This document shows, piece after piece, positions 18,919-27,688 of a stretch of DNA of 64,000 nt. Numbering within the stretch: position 1 is the stretch's first letter; every line of letters starts with the position of its first letter. The DNA comes from Tenacibaculum sp. MAR_2010_89 (GTDB lineage Bacteria > Bacteroidota > Bacteroidia > Flavobacteriales > Flavobacteriaceae): contig NZ_FNUB01000005.1 of assembly GCF_900105985.1 (NCBI RefSeq), positions 620,001-684,000 of the forward strand. The letters run 5' to 3'. Both the position numbers and the translations under genes were made by a program. The notes beneath the pieces were generated by a model. It was not told the DNA's origin. It searched no databases and was given only the letters and a program-made list of their open reading frames with translations.

Positions 18919-19610
18919 TATTTAAAACTGTATTTAAATATCCAACCTAAAATTTTAAAGCCAGCTAATATACTGCCTTTTACTGTTCCAGAAACCTTAG
19001 AAATACCAATACGATTACGATATTTCATAGGAACTTCAACATACGTTAATTTTTGTTTTAATGCTTTTAATTGCATTTCTACTGTCCATCCATATGTTTT
19101 GTCTTCCATATTTAAGTTTAGTAGTTTTTCATATTTTATAGCTCTAAACGGACCAAGATCAGTAAAGTTTGCACCAAAAAAAAGTTTCATTAAAAAGGTT
19201 GCTAACCAATTGCCGAATATTTGTTGTGGAGTCATAGAACCTTGTTCACGTAGTCGCTTTACTCGTGATCCTATTACAAAATCAATATTATCATTTATAA
19301 TTGGTGCAATAACTTCTGCAAGTTGTTCAGGATAATCAGAGTAGTCCCCATCAAGAAAAACAACAACTCCAGGTTTTTTTGTTTGATTAGCAATGTACTC
19401 CATTCCTTTTAAACAAGCATATCCATATCCTTTTCGATTTTCTAGTAATACTGTTGCGCCAGCATTTTTAGCATTTATTTCAGTGTTGTCTGTTGAGTTA
19501 TTACTCACAACAATAATTTCATCTACTACAGAAGGGATGTCTTTAATGACATTAGCTATTGAATCCTGTTCATTATATGCAGGAATAATAACTTTTATTA
19601 GTTGATTCAT
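18918..19610 (-). CDS. Family 2 glycosyltransferase (polyprenyl-phosphate sugar synthase-like)
   Basis: 230 residues with a GT-A domain: IIPAYNEQDSI at the start, VSNNSTDNT, then FLDGDYSDYPEQL carrying DxD near 90, and GSRVKR. It resembles DPM1/Ppm1-type enzymes that charge a polyprenyl phosphate with one sugar. No C-terminal membrane helices are evident. The product could feed the polyprenol-dependent GT-C enzyme two genes downstream. It ends 1 bp into the next gene and starts 3 bp after the YwqK-like gene. Confidence 0.85.
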   Translation of the reverse strand: MNQLIKVIIPAYNEQDSIANVIKDIPSVVDEIIVVSNNSTDNTEINAKNAGATVLLENRKGYGYACLKGMEYIANQTKKPGVVVFLDGDYSDYPEQLAEVIAPIINDNIDFVIGSRVKRLREQGSMTPQQIFGNWLATFLMKLFFGANFTDLGPFRAIKYEKLLNLNMEDKTYGWTVEMQLKALKQKLTYVEVPMKYRNRIGISKVSGTVKGSILAGFKILGWIFKYSFK

Positions 19611-19613
19611 CTT

Positions 19614-20162
19614 TTATTTTAAATCCGTCAAATTATTTTCTTCTTTAAATGAAGAAAAATCCGTCCATTCATTTACTTTTTTACCATTTCTAAACCTCAC
19701 AGCTTTTACTAATTCCTTTTTTTTATAAACTAGGCAATACCCATGTTTTTTGTTGTTTTTAAGTTGGCATTTATGGTTTATAGTACCTTTTTTATCATAA
19801 TATAACCACCATTTATTTTGTTTACCTCCTATAAAATGCCCTTCTTTTTCTTTTGATGAATTTTTACGGTAAAAGTACCAATACTTTACTGGAAAATTAG
19901 CTTTAAAGTGTCCTTGTTTTTTTAAAACACCATTTTTGTAATAAAACTTCCAAAAATCTACTTTTTTATTATTATTTAACCAGCCTTCTTCTTTTAAATT
20001 TCCATTATTATAGTAAACTTTAGAATATTTTTTTTGAGCATATAATATAGAAGTCAATGAAAAGAATATTATAAAAATGATAATTCTTTTTTTATATGAC
20101 AGTAATGAAATACTCTTCCTTTTTTTAGAAGAATAAATAGCATGTAACCTTTTATTTCTCAT
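19614..20162 (-). CDS. YwqK/MORN-like repeat protein, membrane-anchored or secreted
   Basis: 182 residues. A basic N-terminus and one hydrophobic segment (about 26-42, ending ILYAQ, possible signal peptidase site), followed by about five degenerate 22-24 residue repeats of the form YYxNGxLKxEGxFxxxKxxxxWxxY, as in YwqK-type and MORN-like beta-hairpin proteins. Such proteins are often labelled antitoxins, but that label has little basis here. It overlaps the ferredoxin gene by 11 bp and is embedded in the operon, so it probably serves the same envelope pathway. Function unknown. Confidence 0.7.
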   Translation of the reverse strand: MRNKRLHAIYSSKKRKSISLLSYKKRIIIFIIFFSLTSILYAQKKYSKVYYNNGNLKEEGWLNNNKKVDFWKFYYKNGVLKKQGHFKANFPVKYWYFYRKNSSKEKEGHFIGGKQNKWWLYYDKKGTINHKCQLKNNKKHGYCLVYKKKELVKAVRFRNGKKVNEWTDFSSFKEENNLTDLK

Positions 20163-21774
20163 TAACTAGTTTCATTAAATCAACATCATTACCTAATAAA
20201 ACTTCTGTTGGGTTAATACGACCTTCTTCTGGGCCATTTTCTAGTTTTAAAACACCTCTAGGACATACTGCTGAACAAATACCACAACCTACGCAACTTG
20301 CTCTAACAATATTTTCTCCTTTTTGGGCATATGATCGTACATCAATTCCTTGTTCACAATACGTAGAACAATTACCACAAGAAATACATTGACCTCCATT
20401 GGTAGTAATTCTAAAACGAGATTTAAAACGTTGTACCAGTCCCATGTATGCCGCTAAAGGGCAACCAAAACGACACCAAACTCTGTTTCCGAAAATTGGA
20501 TAAAACCCAGTTCCAATTACACCAGCAAACCAAGCTCCAATTAAAAAACTATAAGTATCTTTAATCCATTGAGATTTTATGCCTAAAAACGATTGTGTAC
20601 CAGTAAAATAACAGTACAAAGTTACTATTGTCATAACTAAAGAAAATACTAAAACAGAATGAATTAACCAACGTTCAAGTTTCCAAGCATTCATACTTTT
20701 ATTTGAATGTTGTCTATAAGGATCTCCTAAAGTTTCAGCTAAACCACCACAACCACAAACCCATGAACAGTACCATCTTTTTCCAAAGAAATATACCATT
20801 ACAGGAACAATTACCAATGTAAGTAGTATTCCCCAAACTAAAATAAATATACCTATGGACCCGCTACTGGTTAAGCTATCTAAATTCCATTCAAAGAAAA
20901 AATCATAATCCAAAGGAAATGCATTTTTAAAATCATATCCAGGCATGTTAAGGCTAGTCATGATTTCAGGAATTAAAAAAGCAAATACAATTTGAAAAAA
21001 TAAAACTGAAGTCGTTCTTATAATTTGATATTTATTATGTCTGTATTTTATATACATTCTTACAGCCATAACAAGCATAATAACACAATATAAGAAACCA
21101 TATACAAACCATTGACTAGCTGGCCCACCATTAAGTGATTTACTAATCGGATCTAAAATATAAGTCCAATTAACCACATAATCTGGTAAGAAGTATAATA
21201 ATAAATAGAATGATACAAGATATATAAGTACCAACCATGCTATCCAACCTTTATTAGTTGAAGAATCTAAGTAAATTCCGTTATTTTTAATTCCTTCATT
21301 TCCTAAAAGAATAAAATTAGGAAGTATAAATAAAAGTGCCCCTATAATACCTAATCCAAAAGTAAGTAGCCAAAGTAAGCCAGCATTATTTTTCATTAAT
21401 CCTTTACCAGCTTTTTTTGCTAATTCATAACTTAAAGTATGTGGCTTTCCATATATTTTGAATTGATATTGTTCTCCTTTTTTTGCCCAGTTTTTTTCTG
21501 AATCATATTTTGAAATCAATTGATCATAATGATCATTAGAATTTTTATATGCATTTCTAACTCTACTAGAAAACTTAAAAATATTTAAATCTTCATTTGT
21601 AACAATAGCACTGCTAAGTTCTTTTTTTATGACTTCACTTTTATAACCTTTTTCGTTAATAAAAGAATTCAATTCCGATTCAGTTAAACTAAAAGAACCT
21701 GTAAAAATGGTTCCTGTAAAAATGGCTAGTCCTATTAAGAATAGTATTAATCCTATTTGTTTTATTGTTTTCAT
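20152..21774 (-). CDS. Membrane-bound 4Fe-4S protein (NapH/RdxA/CcoG-like polyferredoxin)
   Basis: 540 residues. A periplasm-facing N-terminal part between helix 1 (5-27) and helix 2 (about 130-155), then several helices with CSWVCGCGG and CRFGCPLAAY, and a C-terminal two-cluster ferredoxin domain (CISCGNCSTYC and CVGCGICSAVC, about 450-505). Proteins of this layout pass electrons across or along the inner membrane to a reductase. The preceding gene, 4 bp away, encodes a FAD/NAD(P) oxidoreductase that is a likely electron partner. The N-terminal soluble portion (about 30-125) looks lineage-specific. Acceptor not evident. Confidence 0.82.
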   Translation of the reverse strand: MKTIKQIGLILFLIGLAIFTGTIFTGSFSLTESELNSFINEKGYKSEVIKKELSSAIVTNEDLNIFKFSSRVRNAYKNSNDHYDQLISKYDSEKNWAKKGEQYQFKIYGKPHTLSYELAKKAGKGLMKNNAGLLWLLTFGLGIIGALLFILPNFILLGNEGIKNNGIYLDSSTNKGWIAWLVLIYLVSFYLLLYFLPDYVVNWTYILDPISKSLNGGPASQWFVYGFLYCVIMLVMAVRMYIKYRHNKYQIIRTTSVLFFQIVFAFLIPEIMTSLNMPGYDFKNAFPLDYDFFFEWNLDSLTSSGSIGIFILVWGILLTLVIVPVMVYFFGKRWYCSWVCGCGGLAETLGDPYRQHSNKSMNAWKLERWLIHSVLVFSLVMTIVTLYCYFTGTQSFLGIKSQWIKDTYSFLIGAWFAGVIGTGFYPIFGNRVWCRFGCPLAAYMGLVQRFKSRFRITTNGGQCISCGNCSTYCEQGIDVRSYAQKGENIVRASCVGCGICSAVCPRGVLKLENGPEEGRINPTEVLLGNDVDLMKLVNEK

Positions 21775-21778
21775 ATTT

Positions 21779-23122
21779 TTAAGCTTTGCTAAAGATTCGT
21801 TTCCAGCTTTTCTTTTTTAGTTGAATGTTGGTGTTGTTTTCTTGATTGAATTTAGCTACAATTTCAGCTTCATGTAATTTGTAAAATTCAGGGTCGAAGT
21901 TAGCATCTGATAAATGTTCAAGAACGTATTCAATAGTTTGTTTTTCAGTTAAAACTCGATCAAAAAACTCATGTCTCATCCTAATTCCAAAGGTGTTAAT
22001 ACCAATAAACTCATTCGTTTTTTTGTTAAAATTTATATGAATACACTTCTTTCCACTTTCATGTTCCCAGTAAAAACGACTTTCATTTTTCTTAGGTTCA
22101 GCCCAAACCCAACCATAAGTTTGATATTCTATATCAATAAACTTGGCTGAATTAAACCAGTGTCCAGGTTTGTATTCTATGCGATTACCACAAATTGTTT
22201 GAGCAACAGTTTCTCCCATCATTCTTCCAGTATACCATACTGCTTCAATAGGACGTCTTTGCCCAATAGATTCATGTTGTTCGGCACAATCTCCAATAGC
22301 ATATATATTTGAGATATTTGTTTCTAAAAAACGATTGACTTTTACTCCACGTCCAATTTCAATTTCAGAATCTTTTATAAAATCAACATTTGGAGAAACA
22401 CCAGCAGTTAAACCAACAACATCACAAGGAATTTCTTCACCAGTTTCAGCAATAACAATAGAGGTAGCTTTGCCGTTTTGATCAGTTTTTATCTCTTTTA
22501 AATTAACACCTAAACGTAAATCTATATGATTATCAATAATTTCATTATTAATCATAGCAGATTCTTGTTTAGGTAAAACAGTATTCCAAAAACTAGTTTC
22601 ACGAACAAGAAAAGTAACTGGAATGTTTCTGCTGTGAAGCATCTCTGCTAATTCAATACCAATTAACCCGCCACCTACAATAACTGCTCTTTTACATATT
22701 GCATTATCAGGAGCATATTTTTCTAATTTCTCTAGGTCTTGTTTATGGTACATTCCCATTACTCCTTTAGCATCTTGTCCTGGCCAACCAAACTTATTAG
22801 GTTTAGAGCCCGTAGCTATAATTAAAGTATCGTAATTAACGGTTTCACCACCCTTAAGTTCAATTTCATTTTTTGATGAATGAACTTTAGAAACGAACCC
22901 TTTTTTTAAATTGATATTGTTTTTTTTCCAAAACCAAGGTTCATAAGGCTGTGTGTGTTCAAACTTCATATGTCCCATGTAAACATACATTAGGGCTGTT
23001 CTTGAAAAAAAGAAATCTGTTTCTGAAGAAATGATAGTGATCTGTTTGTCGGATAGTTTTCTAATATGTCTAGCAGCAGTGACACCAGAAATACCATTAC
23101 CAATAATTACAACGTGTTCCAT
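21779..23122 (-). CDS. NAD(P)/FAD-dependent pyridine nucleotide-disulfide type oxidoreductase
   Basis: 447 residues with two Rossmann motifs: FAD-binding VVIIGNGISGVTAA at residues 3-16 and NAD(P)-binding AVIVGGGLIGIELAE near 160; FAD contact IYAIGDCAEQ near 275. There is no redox-active CxxC pair, so it resembles ferredoxin reductase or nitrite reductase-like flavoproteins rather than lipoamide dehydrogenase. It starts the operon. The ATG at 23122 begins exactly at the Rossmann strand; a GTG ten codons upstream is less likely. Probable role: electron transfer from NAD(P)H to the polyferredoxin downstream. Confidence 0.85.
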   Translation of the reverse strand: MEHVVIIGNGISGVTAARHIRKLSDKQITIISSETDFFFSRTALMYVYMGHMKFEHTQPYEPWFWKKNNINLKKGFVSKVHSSKNEIELKGGETVNYDTLIIATGSKPNKFGWPGQDAKGVMGMYHKQDLEKLEKYAPDNAICKRAVIVGGGLIGIELAEMLHSRNIPVTFLVRETSFWNTVLPKQESAMINNEIIDNHIDLRLGVNLKEIKTDQNGKATSIVIAETGEEIPCDVVGLTAGVSPNVDFIKDSEIEIGRGVKVNRFLETNISNIYAIGDCAEQHESIGQRRPIEAVWYTGRMMGETVAQTICGNRIEYKPGHWFNSAKFIDIEYQTYGWVWAEPKKNESRFYWEHESGKKCIHINFNKKTNEFIGINTFGIRMRHEFFDRVLTEKQTIEYVLEHLSDANFDPEFYKLHEAEIVAKFNQENNTNIQLKKKSWKRIFSKA

Positions 23123-23263
23123 AAATAAGTTGATTTGCAAATTAGGTCGCACTTAAAGTTAAGAACTTAATTTGAGTATTAAATTTAGAATCAGTATAAA
23201 TAAAAGGTTAATGTAAGTAGGTTTTATTTTTATCGACCTAAGCTTTAATTAAAATAATTTATA

Positions 23264-24133
23264 ATGAGAAATAGCACTAAGTATTTATTTTTTGCTTTGG
23301 TATTAATAGGTTTTCAATCTTTTGCACAAGAAGAAGAGGAGAATACAAAAAGCAATATTCAAACGTATACACCATCAAGATTATTAGATAAAGGACAATG
23401 GGATATTAAGTTTTTTAATAATTTATATACAGAAACAAAAGGTAATTTTAATGGCGTTACAGCTGATAAACCTAGAGAAAATTACTTTACTTCTACAGTA
23501 GAAGCCTTTACTGGTATTTCTGATAATAATAGAATAAATGTTGGAGCTATAGTAGAGTTCCGATCAAATACAATTAGTGGTCGTCAAGCTTTATCTGTTT
23601 TTAGTTTAGAAGATACAAATACAGATAGAAAAGGTATCACGTCAATTGCACCAGCTATAAAGTTTCAGCCACTTGAAAGTGTAGGTAATTTCTCTATTCA
23701 GTCTGCAATACATATTCCTTTAGTAAGTGATGAGTCTGATGCAAATGGAGTGTTTTTAGATCAAACAGCATGGACATTTCAAAATAGATTTTTTTATGAT
23801 TACACATTTGATAGTGGAAAATGGCAAGTGTTTACAGAGTTAAATACTGAATATAATTTTGGAGAAGAAAAAAGTTTTGCAAACAACACTTTTTTATTGG
23901 TTCCAGGAGCTTTTTTAAGTTATTTCCCATCGGATGAATCTACTGTATTAGCCTTTGTTCAACATGCTCAACGCTTCGGTGATTTTACACAAAATTATAC
24001 AGCTTTAGGTTTTGGAGGAAAATATCAATTATCTAAAACACTTAATTTAGAAGCATTGTATAGTAAGTTTGTTAGAGGAGAAAATACTGGATTAGGTCAG
24101 AGTTTTAATATTGGACTTAGAGCTTTGTTTTAA
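23264..24133 (+). CDS. Outer membrane beta-barrel protein (transporter-like)
   Basis: 289 residues. A signal peptide ending QSFAQ, then amphipathic strands throughout (WDIKFFNNLYTET, NRINVGAIVEFRS, WQVFTELNTEYNF) and a C-terminal aromatic residue (GLRALF), as expected for a barrel inserted by the BAM machine. No specific substrate motif is visible. It is divergent from the flavoprotein operon over a 141-bp gap, and is followed by a glycosidase-like lipoprotein 23 bp away, so those two are probably one transcript. Confidence 0.7.
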   Translation: MRNSTKYLFFALVLIGFQSFAQEEEENTKSNIQTYTPSRLLDKGQWDIKFFNNLYTETKGNFNGVTADKPRENYFTSTVEAFTGISDNNRINVGAIVEFRSNTISGRQALSVFSLEDTNTDRKGITSIAPAIKFQPLESVGNFSIQSAIHIPLVSDESDANGVFLDQTAWTFQNRFFYDYTFDSGKWQVFTELNTEYNFGEEKSFANNTFLLVPGAFLSYFPSDESTVLAFVQHAQRFGDFTQNYTALGFGGKYQLSKTLNLEALYSKFVRGENTGLGQSFNIGLRALF

Positions 24134-24156
24134 TGGAAAAAATGTAAATTGGAGCT

Positions 24157-25158
24157 ATGAAAAATAAATGGCTCATTTTAATAAGTGTTGTTTTTTTATA
24201 TTGGTCTTGTGATGGCCAAACAAAAAAAATAAATGGAATTAGTTTTGTTGCATCCCCAAACAAAATTAATCAAGATAATATTATACCCATAAAAAAGGTG
24301 TCAGCGAATTATGTTACGTTGATGCCTTTTGGTTTTATTAAAGATTTGAATTCTCCTAAGATTACTTTTAATTCTTCAAGACAATGGTTTGGTGAAACTG
24401 AAAAAGGAATAGAGCAATATTCAACTGAATTTAGAAAAAATGATATTAAAGTAATGTTGAAGCCTCAGTTATGGGTCTGGAGAGGAGAATATACAGGATT
24501 TATAAGAATGAATTCAGAAGAAAACTGGAAGATTTTAGAGGCATCTTACTCAGAATTTATTTTAACGTATGCAAAATTAGCTCAAAAAATAAATGCAGAA
24601 ATATTATGTATTGGTACGGAGTTAGAAAAATTTGTTGAAAATCGACCAGATTATTGGAGTAAATTAATTCTTAAAATCAGAGAAGTTTACAAAGGAAAAC
24701 TCACATATGCCGCTAACTGGGATGAATTTAAGAGGGTGCCATTTTGGGGTGATGTAGATTTTATAGGGATTGATGCTTATTTTCCTTTAAGTACCAAAAA
24801 ATCACCAACAATTCAAGATTTTATTGATGGATGGCAATCGCATAAAAATCAAATAATTAAAGTTAGGGAAAAGGTAAATAAGCCTGTTTTATTTACAGAA
24901 TTTGGATACAGAAGTGTTCATTATACAGGTAAAGAACCATGGAATTCAGATAGGGTAGAAGGTAATGTAGATTTAAAAAATCAGAGTAATGCCTTAGAAG
25001 CAATTTATCAACAGTTTTGGAAAGAGAATTGGTTTGCCGGTGGTTTTTTATGGAAGTGGTTTCATGATCATACTAAAGTAGGAGGGATCAAAAACAATAG
25101 ATTTACTCCACAAAATAAACCTGCTGAATTGATAATAAAAAAGGCGTATGAACAATAA
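24157..25158 (+). CDS. GH113-like TIM-barrel glycoside hydrolase lipoprotein
   Basis: 333 residues with a lipoprotein signal (YWSC near 18), so probably anchored at the cell surface or in the outer membrane. The barrel resembles GH113 and other GH clan A enzymes: CIGTELEKF near 150 (acid/base Glu), DFIGIDAYFPL near 210, and LFTEFGYRS near 245 (nucleophile Glu), with aromatic WKWFHDHT near the end. GH113 members are beta-mannanases, but substrate here is inferred only from fold similarity. It overlaps the next gene by 11 bp. Confidence 0.75.
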   Translation: MKNKWLILISVVFLYWSCDGQTKKINGISFVASPNKINQDNIIPIKKVSANYVTLMPFGFIKDLNSPKITFNSSRQWFGETEKGIEQYSTEFRKNDIKVMLKPQLWVWRGEYTGFIRMNSEENWKILEASYSEFILTYAKLAQKINAEILCIGTELEKFVENRPDYWSKLILKIREVYKGKLTYAANWDEFKRVPFWGDVDFIGIDAYFPLSTKKSPTIQDFIDGWQSHKNQIIKVREKVNKPVLFTEFGYRSVHYTGKEPWNSDRVEGNVDLKNQSNALEAIYQQFWKENWFAGGFLWKWFHDHTKVGGIKNNRFTPQNKPAELIIKKAYEQ

Positions 25159-25879
25159 AATAATATATTTTTTTTTAGTGTTGTTACTTTTGTCGTGTTC
25201 AAAAAATGAAATTACAACAGATACTTTACAAACATATATAACTCAAAAAAGTCATTTAGCAAAGGATGAAGTTATTGCTTGTGCTGCAAGTGATAAAAAC
25301 AATACGGATGTTTCTTATATTTTTTATTATCCAATATTGGGAGCAACCAATATTCAGTATTTTGAAACCGAGAGTGTAAATTCAGATAAAAATGATTTTA
25401 CCTTATATAACAAGGTCTCACTTGAAAAAGAGAATGTGTTTAATGGGTATTTACAAAGATTTGTTCGTGAAAGTAAAAATGAAGTTTGGAGTATAGTAAC
25501 CTATGAATCTAATAATAAGCTACATATTTCAAATCCAATAAGGCTAAAAAATAGTTCAAAGCCTACTGAATGGTCTACTAGTGTTTCAATAGATACAAGT
25601 ACCCCTTTAATGCCAAAGTTTTCTTGGGGAGACGGAAAAGTAAAAGAAAATGCTATTTATTTTCAAGTAGTAACAAATTCAGATAATGATTTATTATCTG
25701 GAACCTATACTTACGATAAATGGTTTCAATATTATAAAACAGGTAATGTGGTTTTAAATGTAACTAGAGATAATCCGCCAATTTTAATAAAAAATAAAGA
25801 ATACCATTTTACAATGATGGGAGTGAGTGAAGATAATTGGGTAAACTTGGTTATTCAAAAGCAATTTATAGGGAAATAA
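25148..25879 (+). CDS. Putative lipoprotein, unknown function
   Basis: 243 residues with a lipoprotein signal peptide (FFLVLLLLSC-S, Cys17). The mature part is beta-rich and contains several Trp-Phe patches (YDKWFQYYK, SEDNWVNL). I know no family. Gene overlaps both neighbours (11 bp with the glycosidase-like gene, 1 bp stop/start overlap with the BamA-like gene), which ties all three to a shared surface function. Confidence 0.65.
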   Translation: MNNKIIYFFLVLLLLSCSKNEITTDTLQTYITQKSHLAKDEVIACAASDKNNTDVSYIFYYPILGATNIQYFETESVNSDKNDFTLYNKVSLEKENVFNGYLQRFVRESKNEVWSIVTYESNNKLHISNPIRLKNSSKPTEWSTSVSIDTSTPLMPKFSWGDGKVKENAIYFQVVTNSDNDLLSGTYTYDKWFQYYKTGNVVLNVTRDNPPILIKNKEYHFTMMGVSEDNWVNLVIQKQFIGK

Positions 25880-27141
25880 TGAAAAAATTGTACGCAGTTT
25901 TAATTGTTTTATTGTTTTCATTTTCAACCTTTTCTCAAAAGAAAATAGTTGTTGATGTAAAAGTAAAAGGAATTAAAAAAACTAAAAAAGAAACAGTTTT
26001 AAAACTGTTAGATACTAAGAGAGGTAATTTATTAGATTCTTTACAAATAGAAAAAGATATTATTCGTTTAAAAAGGTTACCTGCTGTTTCTCATGCATAT
26101 TTTCAAGTTTTTCATTCTCATGAAAATTACTACAATGTTTTTATACATATTGAAGAAAATTTTACAATAATTCCTGAAGTAAATTTATGGACAACAACGA
26201 ATAAAAGATTAGCATATAAATTAGGATTGTATGATTATAATTTTTTAGGTAGAAATATGACTCTAGGTGCCTTTTATCAACAAAATGGGTTTGATTCTTA
26301 TGGGGTAAATTTTAAAGCATCTACATTGTTTTCAAAGCATTTTGGGTTAGCTGTAAACCATCAGAATTGGAGCAGTGAAGAGCCTTTGTATTTTGATGAT
26401 AAATCTGCAAACTATAAATATCAAAATATTTCTTATGAAATTTTAGCTCTGTGTCAAATAGATTTTAAGAATAACATCCAGTTTGGAATAAATTTTTTTA
26501 AAGAAAGGTATAATTACTTGAGCGGTCATACAGCAAGTAATGTACCTCAAAAACTGAATATTAATAAAAAATTACTTAAGCTAGTTTATACTTATGATGA
26601 TTTGGACTATTATTATCATTACATAGATGGTTTTAAAAGCCAGTTTTATGGTCAGTATGTTACTAGTAAAAATGCATATCAAGATGATTTTTTAGTAGCA
26701 TGGAATGATTTATTTTACTTTAAACGAATTGGTGAAAAAGGAAACTGGGCTAATCGTTTACGAGTAGGGCTGTCATCGAATTTAAAAAGCCCTTTCGCTC
26801 CATTTGCATTAGATAATAATGTTAATTTGAGAGGTGTAGGTATTTTAGTAGATCGAGGTACTGGAAGTATAGTTTGGAATACAGAGTATAGATATACTCT
26901 TTTTGAAAAGAAATGGTTTGTATTACAAGGAAATGCATTTACTGATTTTGGTTCTTGGAGAGAGCCAGGAGGAGACCTAAGTGATTTCTACCAAAGTGAA
27001 AATATTAGAGTTTACTCAGGTATAGGCTTGCGATTTATTAATAAAAAAATATTCAATGCAGTTTTTAGAATAGATTATGGATTCGGATTAACTAAAAACG
27101 CATCTAAAGGAATTGTTTTTGGGATAGGTCAGTATTTTTAA
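25879..27141 (+). CDS. BamA/TamA-like outer membrane barrel with POTRA-like N-terminus
   Basis: 420 residues. Signal peptide ending SFSTFSQ, one POTRA-like segment (about 20-100: GIKKTKKETVLKLL, then RLKRLPAVSHAYFQ), then a barrel of about 16 strands with the late motif FKSPFAPFALDNNVNLRGVG-like region and a closing VFGIGQYF. One POTRA makes it much shorter than BamA (five), closer to small Omp85-type proteins of unknown substrate. The ATG at 25879 overlaps the previous stop (TAATG), favouring it over the TTG-type starts upstream. It converges with a rhodanese gene, overlapping 4 bp. Confidence 0.75.
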   Translation: MKKLYAVLIVLLFSFSTFSQKKIVVDVKVKGIKKTKKETVLKLLDTKRGNLLDSLQIEKDIIRLKRLPAVSHAYFQVFHSHENYYNVFIHIEENFTIIPEVNLWTTTNKRLAYKLGLYDYNFLGRNMTLGAFYQQNGFDSYGVNFKASTLFSKHFGLAVNHQNWSSEEPLYFDDKSANYKYQNISYEILALCQIDFKNNIQFGINFFKERYNYLSGHTASNVPQKLNINKKLLKLVYTYDDLDYYYHYIDGFKSQFYGQYVTSKNAYQDDFLVAWNDLFYFKRIGEKGNWANRLRVGLSSNLKSPFAPFALDNNVNLRGVGILVDRGTGSIVWNTEYRYTLFEKKWFVLQGNAFTDFGSWREPGGDLSDFYQSENIRVYSGIGLRFINKKIFNAVFRIDYGFGLTKNASKGIVFGIGQYF

Positions 27142-27662
27142 TAAATTTTTTCACCTTTTAAAAGCCATTTACTCCATTCTTTATTAAAAGTATGTATTTT
27201 TTCAGTAGTATTTTGTTGTTTGTTTACTACTTGGTTGCCTTGGTTTTTCCACTCAAAAATGCCTCCATAAAGATTATAAATGTTTGTATAACCTGTTTTT
27301 TTTAGTTTTTCAGCAATATCCTCTGATCTAATTCCCAATGAACAATAAACTATGATTTTCGTGTTTTTGTTAACGGGTAGTTTTTTTATAGTTTCTCTTA
27401 TATTGAAATGATCATATCCAACACAGATAGCATTATTAATATGACTTACTTTATATTCTTTAGGCTCCCTAGAGTCAAGTAAAATAATTTGATCATTATT
27501 TTGAGTAGAGATAATAGATTGCTGTATTAATTTATTTAAATCGTTGCTTGTGATGTAAGGAATGTTTTCGGTATTAAACTTTTTTAACAATTCATTTAAG
27601 TTTTTCTGTGCATTAACAGAAAAAGCTAAAGAGAATAAAAAGATGTAAATTAAATTTTTCAT
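27138..27662 (-). CDS. Exported rhodanese-like sulfurtransferase
   Basis: 174 residues. Signal peptide (first 18 residues, ending VNAQ), so periplasmic. Single rhodanese domain (about 45-150) with LLDSREPKEYKVSHI and the active loop YCSLGIRS holding the catalytic Cys near 109; GGIFEWKNQG closes the fold. The CxxGxRS loop is that of active single-domain rhodaneses. It lies 26 bp downstream of the ArsS-like gene in the same direction. In arsenosugar clusters rhodaneses are not core enzymes, so a sulfur or redox role is only suggested. Confidence 0.82.
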   Translation of the reverse strand: MKNLIYIFLFSLAFSVNAQKNLNELLKKFNTENIPYITSNDLNKLIQQSIISTQNNDQIILLDSREPKEYKVSHINNAICVGYDHFNIRETIKKLPVNKNTKIIVYCSLGIRSEDIAEKLKKTGYTNIYNLYGGIFEWKNQGNQVVNKQQNTTEKIHTFNKEWSKWLLKGEKIY

Positions 27663-27688
27663 TTTGAGTTGATATAAAACATAACTTT

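Noticed and set aside
19614..20162. YwqK-like protein as an antitoxin
   Set aside because: The label derives from weak automatic annotation; no toxin partner is present and the gene sits in a biosynthetic operon.
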